Positions 18,220 through 27,530 of a stretch of DNA of 62,639 nucleotides are shown in pieces; position 1 is the stretch's first letter; each line of letters starts with the position of its first letter. The stretch is taken from positions 1 through 62,639 of the forward strand of contig CAJQSX010000025.1 in the NCBI GenBank assembly GCA_905616465.1, read 5' to 3'. The stretch is from an uncultured Candidatus Pelagibacter sp. GTDB lineage: Bacteria > Pseudomonadota > Alphaproteobacteria > Pelagibacterales > Pelagibacteraceae. Under the pieces are notes generated by a model. It did not search any database. It had not been told where the DNA came from and saw nothing but the letters and a program-made list of their open reading frames with translations. The translations under genes and the position numbers were made by a program.

Positions 18220-19044
18220 ATGACTAAAAATTTAGATCAAGAAGGATTAAGCTCAATTGTTCAAAATTATAGCTTACTTTATATAGATTTATGGGGAGTG
18301 GTTCATAATGGAATTACATTACATAAAGAGGCCATCAGAGTGCTTAATGAATTAGACAAAATTAATAAGGAATACATCTTACTCACAAATGCTCCAAGGC
18401 CAAATAATACAGTTAAAGTTTTTCTAGAAAAAATGGGCCTTGATGAAAACATACGAGATCACGTATTCACCTCCGGAGAAGCTGCATTAAATTATTTAAA
18501 AAATAATTATTTTTCGCAAAAATTTTATCATATTGGGCCAACAAGAGATTTTGATTTATTTGCTGATTTTAAAAAAATGAAGTCTGAAGATTTAAATAAA
18601 TCTGATTACTTTTTATGTACAGGATTATTTGATGAGCAGGATAAAGATTTAAATTATTATAAAAAACTTTTAGAAAAAAAAGTTGATAAGAAAATGATTT
18701 GCACAAATCCAGATTTAATTGTTGATAAAGGAGATAAAAGAGAATTATGTGCTGGGTCGGTTGCAATGATTTTTGAAAAAATGGGTGGTGAAGTGGTGTA
18801 TTTTGGAAAACCTTATCCAGAAGTTTATAATCAATCAATTGATAATAAAAAAAAAAAAATTCTCTGTATAGGGGACAATCTTAATACAGATATAAAAGGT
18901 GCAAATTTATTAAATTATGAATCATTACTAATTAGTGATGGAGTTCATAAAAAAGAAATTGAAGATAATGGGTTAGATCAAGTTTTAAAAAAATATGAAG
19001 TAATCTGTAATTACACTCAATCAAAATTGAAATGGAAAAATTGA
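18220..19044 (+). CDS. HAD superfamily class IIA hydrolase (TIGR01459 type)
   Basis: The 274-residue protein has HAD motif I YIDLWGVVHNG at about 22-32 (D-x-W-G-V-x-H, typical of the class IIA group found beside ribF in alphaproteobacteria), motif II LLTNAPRP and motif III/IV FGKPYPEVYN with LCIGDNLNTDIKGA. The likely activity is a phosphatase on a small phosphorylated metabolite, possibly linked to riboflavin or FMN since ribF overlaps it. It is divergent from groES, and its 3' end overlaps ribF by 13 bp. Confidence 0.88.
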   Translation: MTKNLDQEGLSSIVQNYSLLYIDLWGVVHNGITLHKEAIRVLNELDKINKEYILLTNAPRPNNTVKVFLEKMGLDENIRDHVFTSGEAALNYLKNNYFSQKFYHIGPTRDFDLFADFKKMKSEDLNKSDYFLCTGLFDEQDKDLNYYKKLLEKKVDKKMICTNPDLIVDKGDKRELCAGSVAMIFEKMGGEVVYFGKPYPEVYNQSIDNKKKKILCIGDNLNTDIKGANLLNYESLLISDGVHKKEIEDNGLDQVLKKYEVICNYTQSKLKWKN

Positions 19045-19961
19045 TAAAAATATATAACAATTTTAATTTAAAAAAAAAACACAAAGGATCAATAATTCTT
19101 ATAGGTAATTTTGATGGTGTCCATCTAGGACATAAAAAGTTATTTGATTTAGCAAAAAAATATAAAAAGAAATTTAAATTAGATGTTGGTGTTTTAACTT
19201 TTGAACCAATGCCTAAGATGTTTTTTAATAAAGAAATAAAAAATTTTAGAATCTCAAATTTAGGCCAAAAAATTAATTTATTAAAAAATTTAGGTGTTGA
19301 TTTTATTATTACTAAAAAATTTGATAATGAATTATCTAAAACTAAATCATTAGATTTTATTAAAAAAATAATTTTTAAAAAATTAAAAGCAAAATATATA
19401 TTTGTAAGTAATAACTTTAAGTTTGGTAATAAAAGGGAGGGAGATGTTTCACAATTAATTAATTATGAAATTTCATATGGATATAAAATTATTAAGCCAG
19501 AACCTTTAAAGATAAAAAATAAAGTAATCTCATCTTCTTTAATTAGAAATTTTTTAGAAAAAGGTTTTTTAGATAAAGCTAACAGAATTTTAAAAAGAAA
19601 TTGGTGCATAATAGGTAAAGTTGAAAAAGGAAGACAGGTTGGAAAAAAAATAGGTTTTCCAACATGCAACATAGATATTAAAGATTATGTTTTGGCAAAA
19701 CCAGGCGTTTATGCAGTTAGAGTTTATAAAAAAAATAGTAAATTGCCCATTAAAGGTATAGCTAATTTAGGATATAGACCCACATTTAACCAAAAGAAGT
19801 TATTACTAGAGGTTCATTTATTTAATTTTTCTGGAAATCTTTATAATAAGTATTTATCAGTTGAATTCCTAAGATTTATAAGAAAAGAAAAGAAGTTTAA
19901 GAACGCAAAACAATTAAGAAAGCAAATTAAAGGTGATTTATTAATCGCAAAGAATACGTAA
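19032..19961 (+). CDS. ribF: Bifunctional riboflavin kinase/FAD synthetase RibF
   Basis: The 309-residue protein has the FAD-synthetase nucleotidyltransferase domain first (GNFDGVHLGHKKL at about 25-37 and SSSLIRNFLEKG near 177-188), then the riboflavin-kinase domain (GRQVGKKIGFPTCNID and KPGVYAVRV, ending with EVHLFNFSGNLY). It makes FMN and FAD from riboflavin and ATP. It is coupled to the HAD gene by overlap and to ileS by a 1-bp stop-start overlap, the alphaproteobacterial ribF-ileS-lspA order. Confidence 0.97.
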   Translation: MEKLIKIYNNFNLKKKHKGSIILIGNFDGVHLGHKKLFDLAKKYKKKFKLDVGVLTFEPMPKMFFNKEIKNFRISNLGQKINLLKNLGVDFIITKKFDNELSKTKSLDFIKKIIFKKLKAKYIFVSNNFKFGNKREGDVSQLINYEISYGYKIIKPEPLKIKNKVISSSLIRNFLEKGFLDKANRILKRNWCIIGKVEKGRQVGKKIGFPTCNIDIKDYVLAKPGVYAVRVYKKNSKLPIKGIANLGYRPTFNQKKLLLEVHLFNFSGNLYNKYLSVEFLRFIRKEKKFKNAKQLRKQIKGDLLIAKNT

Positions 19962-22672
19962 TGAGCAAATCCCAAATAAACCTACCGAAAACAGCTTTTT
20001 CTATGAAAGCCAATTTGTCAATTAAAGAGCCAGAAATTTTAAAATATTGGGATGAAATAAATTTATATCAAGAATTGAGAAGCTCAAGAAAAGGACAGGA
20101 GAAATTTGTGCTTCATGATGGCCCACCATATGCAAATGGAAACATACATATGGGTACAGCTCTTAATAAAATTTTAAAAGACATTATTGTAAAATTCCAT
20201 CAAATGGATGGTAAGGACTCGGTATATGTTCCGGGATGGGATTGCCACGGTTTGCCAATCGAATGGAAAATTGAAGAACAATATAAAAAAAACAAAAAGA
20301 ATAAAAATGAAGTTCCAATAGTTGAATTTAGAAAAGAGTGTAGAGCTTTTGCGGAAAAATGGATTGGTGTTCATAAAGTTCAATTTAAAAGATTAGGTGT
20401 AGTTGGGGATTGGGAAAATTATTATTCAACAATGAGTTTTGATGCCGAAGCACAGATTGTTAGAGAGCTTGGAAAGTTTTTAAAAGAAGGAAGTTTATAT
20501 AGAGGTTTCAAACCAGTCTTATGGTCTACAGTTGAAAAAACAGCATTAGCAGATGCCGAAGTAGAATATCATGATCACAAGTCTGATACAATTTATGCAG
20601 CATTTACTGTTGTATCATCTAAAATAAAAGCATTAGAAGGAAGTGATGTTATAATTTGGACCACAACTCCATGGACTATACCAGCCAATAGAGCGTTAGC
20701 ATACAATGAGAGTTTAGATTACTTATTAATGCAAATTGATGAGGGTGAGTTTAAGAATAGAAAAATAGTAATTGCAGAGGCCCTATTAGAAAGTGTTGTT
20801 AAAGATTGTAACATTGATAATTTTAAAATTTTAAATAAGTTTAAAGGTATAGAGTTTAAAGACTCGGTATGTCGCCATCCTTTTTATGATCTAGGTTATG
20901 GACATGACATCCCAATGCTAGAAGCTAGATTTGTAACAACTGAACAAGGTACAGGAATTGTTCATTGTGCACCAAGTCATGGTCCTGATGACTTTAATCT
21001 TTGTCTGAACAACGGAATTAAAGCAATAGAAACAGTTGATGGAGATGGTAAGTATACAAAAAATGTACCATTGTTTGAAGGACTTCATATTTTTAAATCT
21101 AACCCTGTAGTTATAGAAAAACTTAAAGAGCAAAAGAAACTTTTATCAAATGGTGAGCTGGTTCATTCCTATCCTCATTCATGGAGATCAAAGGCTCCAT
21201 TGGTTCATAGAGCTACACCACAATGGTTTATATCAATGGACAGTCACAAACTTAGAAGTAAAGCTCTAAAAGCATTAGAAGAAACAGTATTTTATCCGAG
21301 CAAAGGTAAAGAAAGACTAAAAGCAATGATAGAGACTAGACCAGATTGGTGCGTTTCAAGACAAAGAGTATGGGGAGTGCCTTTACCTATTTTTGTTCAT
21401 AAAAAAACAAAAAAAATTTTAGTCGATGACTGGGTTAATGAAAATATTGCAAGCATTTATGAGAAAGAGGGCTCTGATTGCTGGTTTTCAGACGACCCTC
21501 AAAAATTTTTAGGAGATAAACACAAGGCTGAAGATTATGAAAAAATCAGTGATATAGTTGAAGTATGGTTTGATAGTGGCTCCACTCATTCGTTTGTTTT
21601 AGAAAAAAGACAAGATTTAAAGTGGCCAGCTTCAATGTATTTAGAAGGTTCAGATCAACATAGAGGATGGTTTCATTCTTCATTATTAGAGTCTTGTGGA
21701 ACAAGAGGTAGAGCACCATTTGAGTCAATTTTATCCCATGGCTTTGTAGTTGATGGCAAAGGTTTAAAGATGTCAAAGTCTGTTGGTAATGTAATCGCTC
21801 CTGAGGATATTCTTAAAAAATATGGTGCTGATATTTTAAGAATTTGGGTTGCCTCATCAAACTATGCAGAAGATTTAAGAATTGATTATTCAATTTTAGA
21901 TCAACACGCAGATTCATATAGAAAAATTAGAAATACATTTAGATATTTGCTTGGAAATATTAATGATGATTATGAAGAAATTAACCTAGAAAAAATAGAT
22001 ATCAAAAAACTTCCTGAACTTGAACAATTTATGCTTCATAAAATTTATTCACTTGATGAAAATTTTAAAAAATATTTTAAGAATTATGATTTTCACAATC
22101 TTTACAAAGAACTGCTAAATTTTTGTACTGTTGATCTTTCGGCATTTTATTTTGATATTAGAAAGGATTGCTTGTATTGTGACACGATAGAATCAAATAA
22201 AAGAAAGTCAGCAATATTAGTGCTAAAGATAATTCTCAACGCACTTTTAAAATGGTTTGCTCCAATACTTTCTTTTACAACAGAAGAAATATTCAAATTA
22301 GTCGGTAATAAAAAAAGTATTCATTTAGAAAAATTTATTAATTTTCCAGTTAATTTCAAAAATGATAGTTTAAATTTAAAATGGTTGAAATTAATTAAGA
22401 TAAGGGATGTATGTAATTTAAGTATTGAAGAAAAAAGATCGGCAAAAATTATTGGCTCAAGTTTAGAGGCCTCACTTAAGATTAAATTAGATAGTGAGAG
22501 TTTTAAATTAATAAAAGATATTGATTTATCAGAATTATGCATCACGTCATCAACTCAAGTTGAAAAAACTGAACAAAACGAAGTTTTAGTTGAAACAGAA
22601 AAAGCCAAAGGTAATAAATGTCCTGTTTGCTGGAAAATAAGTCCTCAATCATGTGAAAGACATGATGTTTAA
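19961..22672 (+). CDS. ileS: Isoleucyl-tRNA synthetase
   Basis: The 903-residue protein charges tRNA-Ile. It has the class I HIGH-type motif PPYANGNIHMGTAL at about 54-67, the editing (CP1) domain with WTTTPWTIPANRAL, and the KMSKS loop GLKMSKSVGN at about 603-612. The C-terminal zinc knuckle reads CPVCW ... CERHDV: the last Cys of the usual CxxC...CxxC is missing and His may substitute. It is in an operon with ribF and lspA. Confidence 0.98.
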   Translation: MSKSQINLPKTAFSMKANLSIKEPEILKYWDEINLYQELRSSRKGQEKFVLHDGPPYANGNIHMGTALNKILKDIIVKFHQMDGKDSVYVPGWDCHGLPIEWKIEEQYKKNKKNKNEVPIVEFRKECRAFAEKWIGVHKVQFKRLGVVGDWENYYSTMSFDAEAQIVRELGKFLKEGSLYRGFKPVLWSTVEKTALADAEVEYHDHKSDTIYAAFTVVSSKIKALEGSDVIIWTTTPWTIPANRALAYNESLDYLLMQIDEGEFKNRKIVIAEALLESVVKDCNIDNFKILNKFKGIEFKDSVCRHPFYDLGYGHDIPMLEARFVTTEQGTGIVHCAPSHGPDDFNLCLNNGIKAIETVDGDGKYTKNVPLFEGLHIFKSNPVVIEKLKEQKKLLSNGELVHSYPHSWRSKAPLVHRATPQWFISMDSHKLRSKALKALEETVFYPSKGKERLKAMIETRPDWCVSRQRVWGVPLPIFVHKKTKKILVDDWVNENIASIYEKEGSDCWFSDDPQKFLGDKHKAEDYEKISDIVEVWFDSGSTHSFVLEKRQDLKWPASMYLEGSDQHRGWFHSSLLESCGTRGRAPFESILSHGFVVDGKGLKMSKSVGNVIAPEDILKKYGADILRIWVASSNYAEDLRIDYSILDQHADSYRKIRNTFRYLLGNINDDYEEINLEKIDIKKLPELEQFMLHKIYSLDENFKKYFKNYDFHNLYKELLNFCTVDLSAFYFDIRKDCLYCDTIESNKRKSAILVLKIILNALLKWFAPILSFTTEEIFKLVGNKKSIHLEKFINFPVNFKNDSLNLKWLKLIKIRDVCNLSIEEKRSAKIIGSSLEASLKIKLDSESFKLIKDIDLSELCITSSTQVEKTEQNEVLVETEKAKGNKCPVCWKISPQSCERHDV

Positions 22673-22676
22673 TGGA

Positions 22677-23150
22677 ATGTTAAAAAGAAATATATCTAGT
22701 TTAATAATTATATTTATAATTTTTTTTTTAGATAGAGTTAGCAAATATGTTATTTTAAATTTATCACAACCTCTGGCTGAACTAAATTTTTCTGTTACAT
22801 CATTTCTTAATTTTAATTTAGTGTGGAATAACGGAATTGCTTTTGGATTGTTTTCATTCGATCAGAATATTTATTATAATGTGATTACATCAATAATAAT
22901 ATTAGTAACATCGACAATAATTTGGTTTGCATTTAAATCTAAAGGGTTAGAAAAAATTAGTTATTTGATGATTGTAGGAGGATCTTTTGGCAATATATTT
23001 GATAGACTCTATTATTCCTCAGTAATAGACTTTATTGACATAAGTTATAATAATTTTCATTGGTTTATATTTAATGTTGCTGATATATTTATTTCTATAG
23101 GAGTTGTTGTACTAATTGTTTTAGAATTTTTGAAAACTAAAAAAATATGA
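22677..23150 (+). CDS. lspA: Lipoprotein signal peptidase LspA
   Basis: The roughly 157-residue membrane protein has four hydrophobic helices and the catalytic aspartate signatures NLVWNNGIAFGLF, GGSFGNIFDRL and the second-Asp segment FIFNVADIFISIG. It cleaves diacylglyceryl-prolipoproteins in the inner membrane. I prefer the ATG at 22677 (MLKRNISS), just after the ileS stop; in-frame ATG and GTG codons at 22662, 22665 and 22653 would lengthen it slightly. The next gene is itself a lipoprotein and starts inside the lspA stop (ATGA). Confidence 0.95.
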   Translation: MLKRNISSLIIIFIIFFLDRVSKYVILNLSQPLAELNFSVTSFLNFNLVWNNGIAFGLFSFDQNIYYNVITSIIILVTSTIIWFAFKSKGLEKISYLMIVGGSFGNIFDRLYYSSVIDFIDISYNNFHWFIFNVADIFISIGVVVLIVLEFLKTKKI

Positions 23151-23461
23151 AAAAAGTTTTAAAGATAATTATTATATCCTTAGTTTTGACATCATGTCAG
23201 TCAACAAGGGATGCTTTTTCTTTAAAGAAAAAAAATAGTGCAGACGAATTTCTTGTAGAAAAAAAAAGCCCATTAGTATTGCCCCCAGAATATGGTAAAT
23301 TGCCTTTACCTAAGGATATTGAAAATAATGACAATCAACTTAATGGCGAAAGAGATATTAAAAATTTAATAATCAATGACAAAAAAGTTTTATCAACAAA
23401 AGTAAAAAAAAGTACAAAACCCACTTCAATAGAAAAATCAATTTTAAAAAAAATTAAATAG
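23147..23461 (+). CDS. Lipoprotein, DUF3035 family
   Basis: The 104-residue protein has a lipoprotein signal with lipobox LTSC (Cys at about 17). The DUF3035 core follows: DEFLVEKKSPLVLPPEYGKLPLP. DUF3035 lipoproteins sit directly after lspA in many alphaproteobacteria and their function is unknown. The C-terminal half is lysine-rich and low in complexity. Translation is coupled to lspA by a 4-bp overlap. Confidence 0.88.
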   Translation: MKKVLKIIIISLVLTSCQSTRDAFSLKKKNSADEFLVEKKSPLVLPPEYGKLPLPKDIENNDNQLNGERDIKNLIINDKKVLSTKVKKSTKPTSIEKSILKKIK

Positions 23462-23466
23462 ACTAA

Positions 23467-24633
23467 ATGTTTGTTAAGCGTATAAAAATTAAAAATTTTT
23501 TTTATAAAAAAAAACCAATAATTAAAAAAGAAAAAATTTTAAATTTATTCAAAAATTTAATTAATAGTGATAATCATATTTTATCTTCCATGGATAAAAG
23601 TTATATTGACTCTTATACCAAAAAAATTATCTCAAGTTCAAAGAATTTAGGTAATGTTAATTTGATAGGTATAGGTGGGTCAGCTCTTGGAGCTAAAGCA
23701 ATTTATAATTTTTTAAAACCAAAAAAAAAATTTAATTTTATAGATAATTTTTCAAATTTTTCACATAAAAAAAATGATAGAAAAAATATAAATTTAATTA
23801 TTTCTAAATCAGGTAATACGCTGGAAACAATATCTAATACAAATATATTAGTTGATAAAAGAAAAAAGAATATTTTTATTACCGAGAATAAAAAAAGCTA
23901 TTTAATGAGTTTAGCAAGTAAGCTAAAAGCCGAAGTCATTCATCATAATAATTTTATAGGGGGAAGATATTCTGTTTTATCTGAAGTAGGAATGTTACCA
24001 GCAGAATTAATGGGATTTAAGCCAGAAAAATTTAGAAGGTTAAATTATTTATCAAAAAATAAACAATTTGTTAATTCATTAATTCTAGGTGTTTCTAATA
24101 TTTTGACACTTAATAAAAACAATATAACCAATTCTATTATTTTAAACTATGATGATCGATCAAATGATCTGTTCAGCTGGTACCAACAACTAGTTGCCGA
24201 AAGTTTAGGAAAAAAAAACAAAGGTATACTTCCTGTGGTATCTGTTATGCCTAGAGATAATCATAGCCTAATGCAATATTATCTTGACGGTGTCAAAAAT
24301 AATTTTTTTACTCTTTTCTTTGTAAAAGAAAAAGATTCAAAAAAAATAAAAAATAAGTCGATTTTGAAATCACATTTTTATCTTAAAAATAAAAGTTTAA
24401 ATGATATTTCCTTTTCTCAGTTCTGCGCCACTGAAAAAGTCTTTAAAAAAAAAAATATACCCTTTAGAAGCTTTATAATTAATAAAAGAAATGAGGAAAT
24501 TTTAGGTGAACTTTTTACGTTTTTTATTCTTGAGACAATTTTGTTAGGTATGGCAATGAAAATTAATCCTTTTAATCAACCAGCTGTGGAGTTGATCAAA
24601 ACTGATACTTTAAAATTCCTAAAGAACAGCTAA
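23467..24633 (+). CDS. pgi: Glucose-6-phosphate isomerase, short form
   Basis: The 388-residue protein has the PGI sugar-isomerase motifs: LIGIGGSALGAKA (about 71-83), SKSGNTLET at the phosphate site, GGRYSVLSEVGMLPAEL with the catalytic region, the His of RDNHSLMQYYLDG and the C-terminal Lys of NPFNQPAVELIK. It interconverts glucose-6-phosphate and fructose-6-phosphate. It is about 160 residues shorter than E. coli Pgi (549) through reduced N-terminal and peripheral segments, but all recognisable catalytic pieces remain. Its stop overlaps the convergent rsmD stop. Confidence 0.88.
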   Translation: MFVKRIKIKNFFYKKKPIIKKEKILNLFKNLINSDNHILSSMDKSYIDSYTKKIISSSKNLGNVNLIGIGGSALGAKAIYNFLKPKKKFNFIDNFSNFSHKKNDRKNINLIISKSGNTLETISNTNILVDKRKKNIFITENKKSYLMSLASKLKAEVIHHNNFIGGRYSVLSEVGMLPAELMGFKPEKFRRLNYLSKNKQFVNSLILGVSNILTLNKNNITNSIILNYDDRSNDLFSWYQQLVAESLGKKNKGILPVVSVMPRDNHSLMQYYLDGVKNNFFTLFFVKEKDSKKIKNKSILKSHFYLKNKSLNDISFSQFCATEKVFKKKNIPFRSFIINKRNEEILGELFTFFILETILLGMAMKINPFNQPAVELIKTDTLKFLKNS

Positions 24634-25190
24634 TTACCAAAACAAATTTTAGAAATACCATAAAAGCGTTCTTCAAAAATATTAATTTTCTGTGTTAGCT
24701 TCACTAAATCTTTTTTATGTCTATGTATTATTATTATTCCATTTTTATTAAGAAAATTATTTTCTACAATTTTTTCAATAATTTCATTTATTTTTAGTTC
24801 TTTGTATGGTGGATCAATAAAAATGATATCAAATTTTAAAAGATTTTTTTTGTTTAATTTGAAAAAATTAAAACAATCATCTTTGATAATTTCATAATTA
24901 TTAATTTTTTTTAAAGATCTTACATTTTTTTCTAGGACTTTTAGTACTTTGGGGTAATTTTCTAAAAAAGATACTTTTTTTGCTTCACGAGATAAACATT
25001 CTATTCCAAAAGAGCCTGAGCCTGAGAATAAATCTAAAACTAATGAGTTTTTAATTTTAATATTAATCTTATTTGAATGTTGAATTAGATTGAAGATGGA
25101 CTCTTTAACAAGATCTTTTAATGGTCTTGTATTTTTATCATTAGGTAAAAATAGTTTTCTACCTTTAAAAGCTCCACCTATAATTCTCAT
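24630..25190 (-). CDS. rsmD: 16S rRNA (guanine966-N2)-methyltransferase RsmD
   Basis: The 186-residue protein begins MRIIGGAFKGRKL and has TRPLKDLVKESIFNLI, SAM motif I VLDLFSGSGSFGIECLSR and the N-methylase tetrad FIDPPYKE at about 124-131, the standard RsmD set. It modifies a 16S rRNA guanine in the 30S head. It begins at the base where purD ends and is co-transcribed with it. Confidence 0.95.
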   Translation of the reverse strand: MRIIGGAFKGRKLFLPNDKNTRPLKDLVKESIFNLIQHSNKINIKIKNSLVLDLFSGSGSFGIECLSREAKKVSFLENYPKVLKVLEKNVRSLKKINNYEIIKDDCFNFFKLNKKNLLKFDIIFIDPPYKELKINEIIEKIVENNFLNKNGIIIIHRHKKDLVKLTQKINIFEERFYGISKICFGN

Positions 25191-26452
25191 TAATCAATAA
25201 CTTTAAATCCTATATCTTTTCTATAAAAACCATTTTCCCAATTAATCCTTTTAATTAGAATTAGAACGGCTTCCCTACTTTTCTTAAAACTACTTGATTT
25301 AGCAACAAGATTTAAAACACGACCACCATTTGAAACAATTTTAGAGTCCATAATTTTAGTCCCAGCATGAAATATAAATTCATTTTTTGTTAGAACAATT
25401 TTATCTAAATTTTTAATCTCTTTATTACTTTCATAAGTTCCAGGATATCCATTTGAACATTGTACAATTGATAATGACTTACTATCGCACCAGTTTATAT
25501 TTATTTGATTTAATTTTTGATTAATAACTGCTTCTATTATTTCAAGAAAATTAGTTTCAAGTCTAGGCAAAATTGTTTGACATTCAGGATCACCCATTCG
25601 GACATTGTATTCAATCAAGTATGGCTCTCCCTCGATAATCATAAGACCAGCATATAAAAATCCTTTAAAAAATGTATTCAAATTTTCTAAAGCTTTTAAG
25701 GTAGGCTTAATAATCTTATCTAAAATTTTTTTATCTAATAGATCATTTTCTAAACGAGAAGGTGAGTATGCCCCCATACCGCCTGTATTGAGCCCGGTAT
25801 CACCTTCACCAACTCTCTTATGATCTTGCGCTGTACCAAATTTTTTAATATTTTTTCCATCTGAAATTATAAAGAAACTCATTTCTTCGCCTTTTAAAAA
25901 TTCTTCAATTAGTAGCTCATTTGCTTTTCCAAATTTTCCATTAAATATTTCTTCGACTGCTTGCTGTCCTTGATTTTTATTTTCACAAATATAAACACCT
26001 TTTCCAGCAGCAAGTCCGTCTGCTTTGACTACTAAAGGAAATTTACATTGATCTAAAAAATTCAAAGCTTTTTTTGTATTTTCAAAAACACCAAATTTAG
26101 CAGTTGGGATTTTATATTTTTTACACAAATTTTTGGTAAATATTTTAGATCCTTCTAATTTTGATGCTAGTTTGCTTGGACCAAATACTTTAATTTTATT
26201 TGTCTCTAAAAAATCAACCATACCATCAACCAATGGTTTTTCAGGGCCAATGATTACGATATCAATGTTATTTTTAATAATAAATTGCTTTAATAACTCA
26301 AAATTGTTTATGTCTAAATTAACATTTATTGCTATATCGTGGGTTCCAGCATTTCCGGGTATACAAAAAATCTTATCTACTTTTTTTGATTTTTTAATTG
26401 CATGGCATAAAGCGTGCTCTCTTCCCCCACTTCCAATTATTCCAACTTTCAT
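25190..26452 (-). CDS. purD: Phosphoribosylamine-glycine ligase PurD
   Basis: The 420-residue ATP-grasp enzyme catalyses the second step of purine synthesis (GAR synthetase). It starts MKVGIIGSGGREHALCHAI and has IGPEKPLVDG, PLVVKADGLAAGKGVY, NTGGMGAYSP and RMGDPECQTILPRL, all diagnostic. It overlaps rsmD by one base. The ATG is 21 bp from the divergent DUF2093 start, so promoters overlap. Confidence 0.98.
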   Translation of the reverse strand: MKVGIIGSGGREHALCHAIKKSKKVDKIFCIPGNAGTHDIAINVNLDINNFELLKQFIIKNNIDIVIIGPEKPLVDGMVDFLETNKIKVFGPSKLASKLEGSKIFTKNLCKKYKIPTAKFGVFENTKKALNFLDQCKFPLVVKADGLAAGKGVYICENKNQGQQAVEEIFNGKFGKANELLIEEFLKGEEMSFFIISDGKNIKKFGTAQDHKRVGEGDTGLNTGGMGAYSPSRLENDLLDKKILDKIIKPTLKALENLNTFFKGFLYAGLMIIEGEPYLIEYNVRMGDPECQTILPRLETNFLEIIEAVINQKLNQININWCDSKSLSIVQCSNGYPGTYESNKEIKNLDKIVLTKNEFIFHAGTKIMDSKIVSNGGRVLNLVAKSSSFKKSREAVLILIKRINWENGFYRKDIGFKVID

Positions 26453-26473
26453 ATAATGATATATAAACTAAAA

Positions 26474-26665
26474 ATGTTTAAAAAATTAGCTAAAATAAAA
26501 TATTTACCAAATAATTTTAAAATTATTGAAGAGGGTGATTATGTAATTTGTTCAATATCAGGTAAAAAAATTTCTTTAGATCAGCTAAATTATTGGAATG
26601 TTGAGTTGCAGGAGGCTTATTATTCTTATGTAGAGGCTTCAAAAAAAAGGGAAAAAAATAATTAA
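26474..26665 (+). CDS. DUF2093 protein
   Basis: The 63-residue protein contains AKIKYLPNNFKIIEEGDYVICSISGKKISLDQLNYWNVELQEAY, which matches the compact DUF2093 pattern (KIRY-x-x-G-DF-x-V, then V-x-C-AVTG, then LRYWSVxxQEAY). Members are small alphaproteobacterial proteins of unknown function often near lipid A genes. The ATG at 26474 (MFKKLAKI) fits family length; in-frame upstream starts (26456, 26414) run into the purD start region. It is convergent with the lpxL-like gene 1 bp away. Confidence 0.8.
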   Translation: MFKKLAKIKYLPNNFKIIEEGDYVICSISGKKISLDQLNYWNVELQEAYYSYVEASKKREKNN

Positions 26666-26666
26666 A

Positions 26667-27530
26667 TTATTTCCATCTATCATGTGTCCAAATCCACTGT
26701 TCTGGATTTTTCAAAATCATTGTTTCTAAAACTTTATTAAGTTTGAGAGTGATATCGTGAACACTTTCATCGTTAGAAAATTTTAATGGGTTAGAGAAAT
26801 TGATAGTAAAATTATTTTCATTAAATCTTTCAACATAAACAGGCACTACTTCAATATTAAATTTTTTAACAAACTGTGCAGGTATAGTTGTTGTTAAAGC
26901 CTCTTTATTAAAAAATTTACAAGCAATTCCCTCAGAAACTCTCTGATCTATCATCAACGCTAAAGAAATTTTTTTTTTAAAACATTTTAAGAGCTCCTTA
27001 GTTCCTGAAATTCCTTTTTTTATTTGATGTTTACAAATATATTTTTTTCTTATTTTTTCCATAATGGGATTTAAAAATTTGTTGTTTAAAGGTCTATAAA
27101 TGGTAGCTAAATCTACTCCAGCTTTTTCAATTTGCATTGCCATCAATTCAAAGTTATTAAAATGACCTGAGACGAAAATAACAGGTTTTTTATCCAGTAT
27201 TATTTTTTCTAATATTTCTATATTAATAATTTTTATTTTTTCTTGGTATCTTAAGTCAGTTCTAAAGTTTTTTATAAACATGTATTCGGCAAGTATAGCC
27301 CCATAATTATTCCACATTTTTTTTAAGATATTATTTATTTGATTTTCTTTTAAATTAGGAAGCGCACTACTTATATTTGAATGGCTAGTTTTATTAGACC
27401 TAAATAAAGGGCCAAATATTCTTGCAATATAACCAGATAAAATTGTTGAATATTTTAAACCTAAAGTTTTAAATATTGTAAATAAAAATACAATAACAAA
27501 ATATTGAATAAAATATTTAATTTGTTTCAT
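26667..27530 (-). CDS. lpxL: Lipid A acyltransferase, LpxL/HtrB family
   Basis: The roughly 287-residue membrane-anchored protein has an N-terminal hydrophobic helix and the acyltransferase HX4(D/E) motif as SGHFNNFELM. ATIYRPLNNKFL and MIDQRVSEGIACKFFNKEA follow, and it ends in EQWIWTHDRWK, as in lauroyl/myristoyl transferases that add secondary acyl chains to Kdo2-lipid IVA. I start at the ATG at 27530, a 14-bp overlap with lpxK; another in-frame start lies 45 bp upstream. It is the last gene of msbA-waaA-lpxK-lpxL. Which acyl chain it adds is not readable. Confidence 0.88.
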   Translation of the reverse strand: MKQIKYFIQYFVIVFLFTIFKTLGLKYSTILSGYIARIFGPLFRSNKTSHSNISSALPNLKENQINNILKKMWNNYGAILAEYMFIKNFRTDLRYQEKIKIINIEILEKIILDKKPVIFVSGHFNNFELMAMQIEKAGVDLATIYRPLNNKFLNPIMEKIRKKYICKHQIKKGISGTKELLKCFKKKISLALMIDQRVSEGIACKFFNKEALTTTIPAQFVKKFNIEVVPVYVERFNENNFTINFSNPLKFSNDESVHDITLKLNKVLETMILKNPEQWIWTHDRWK

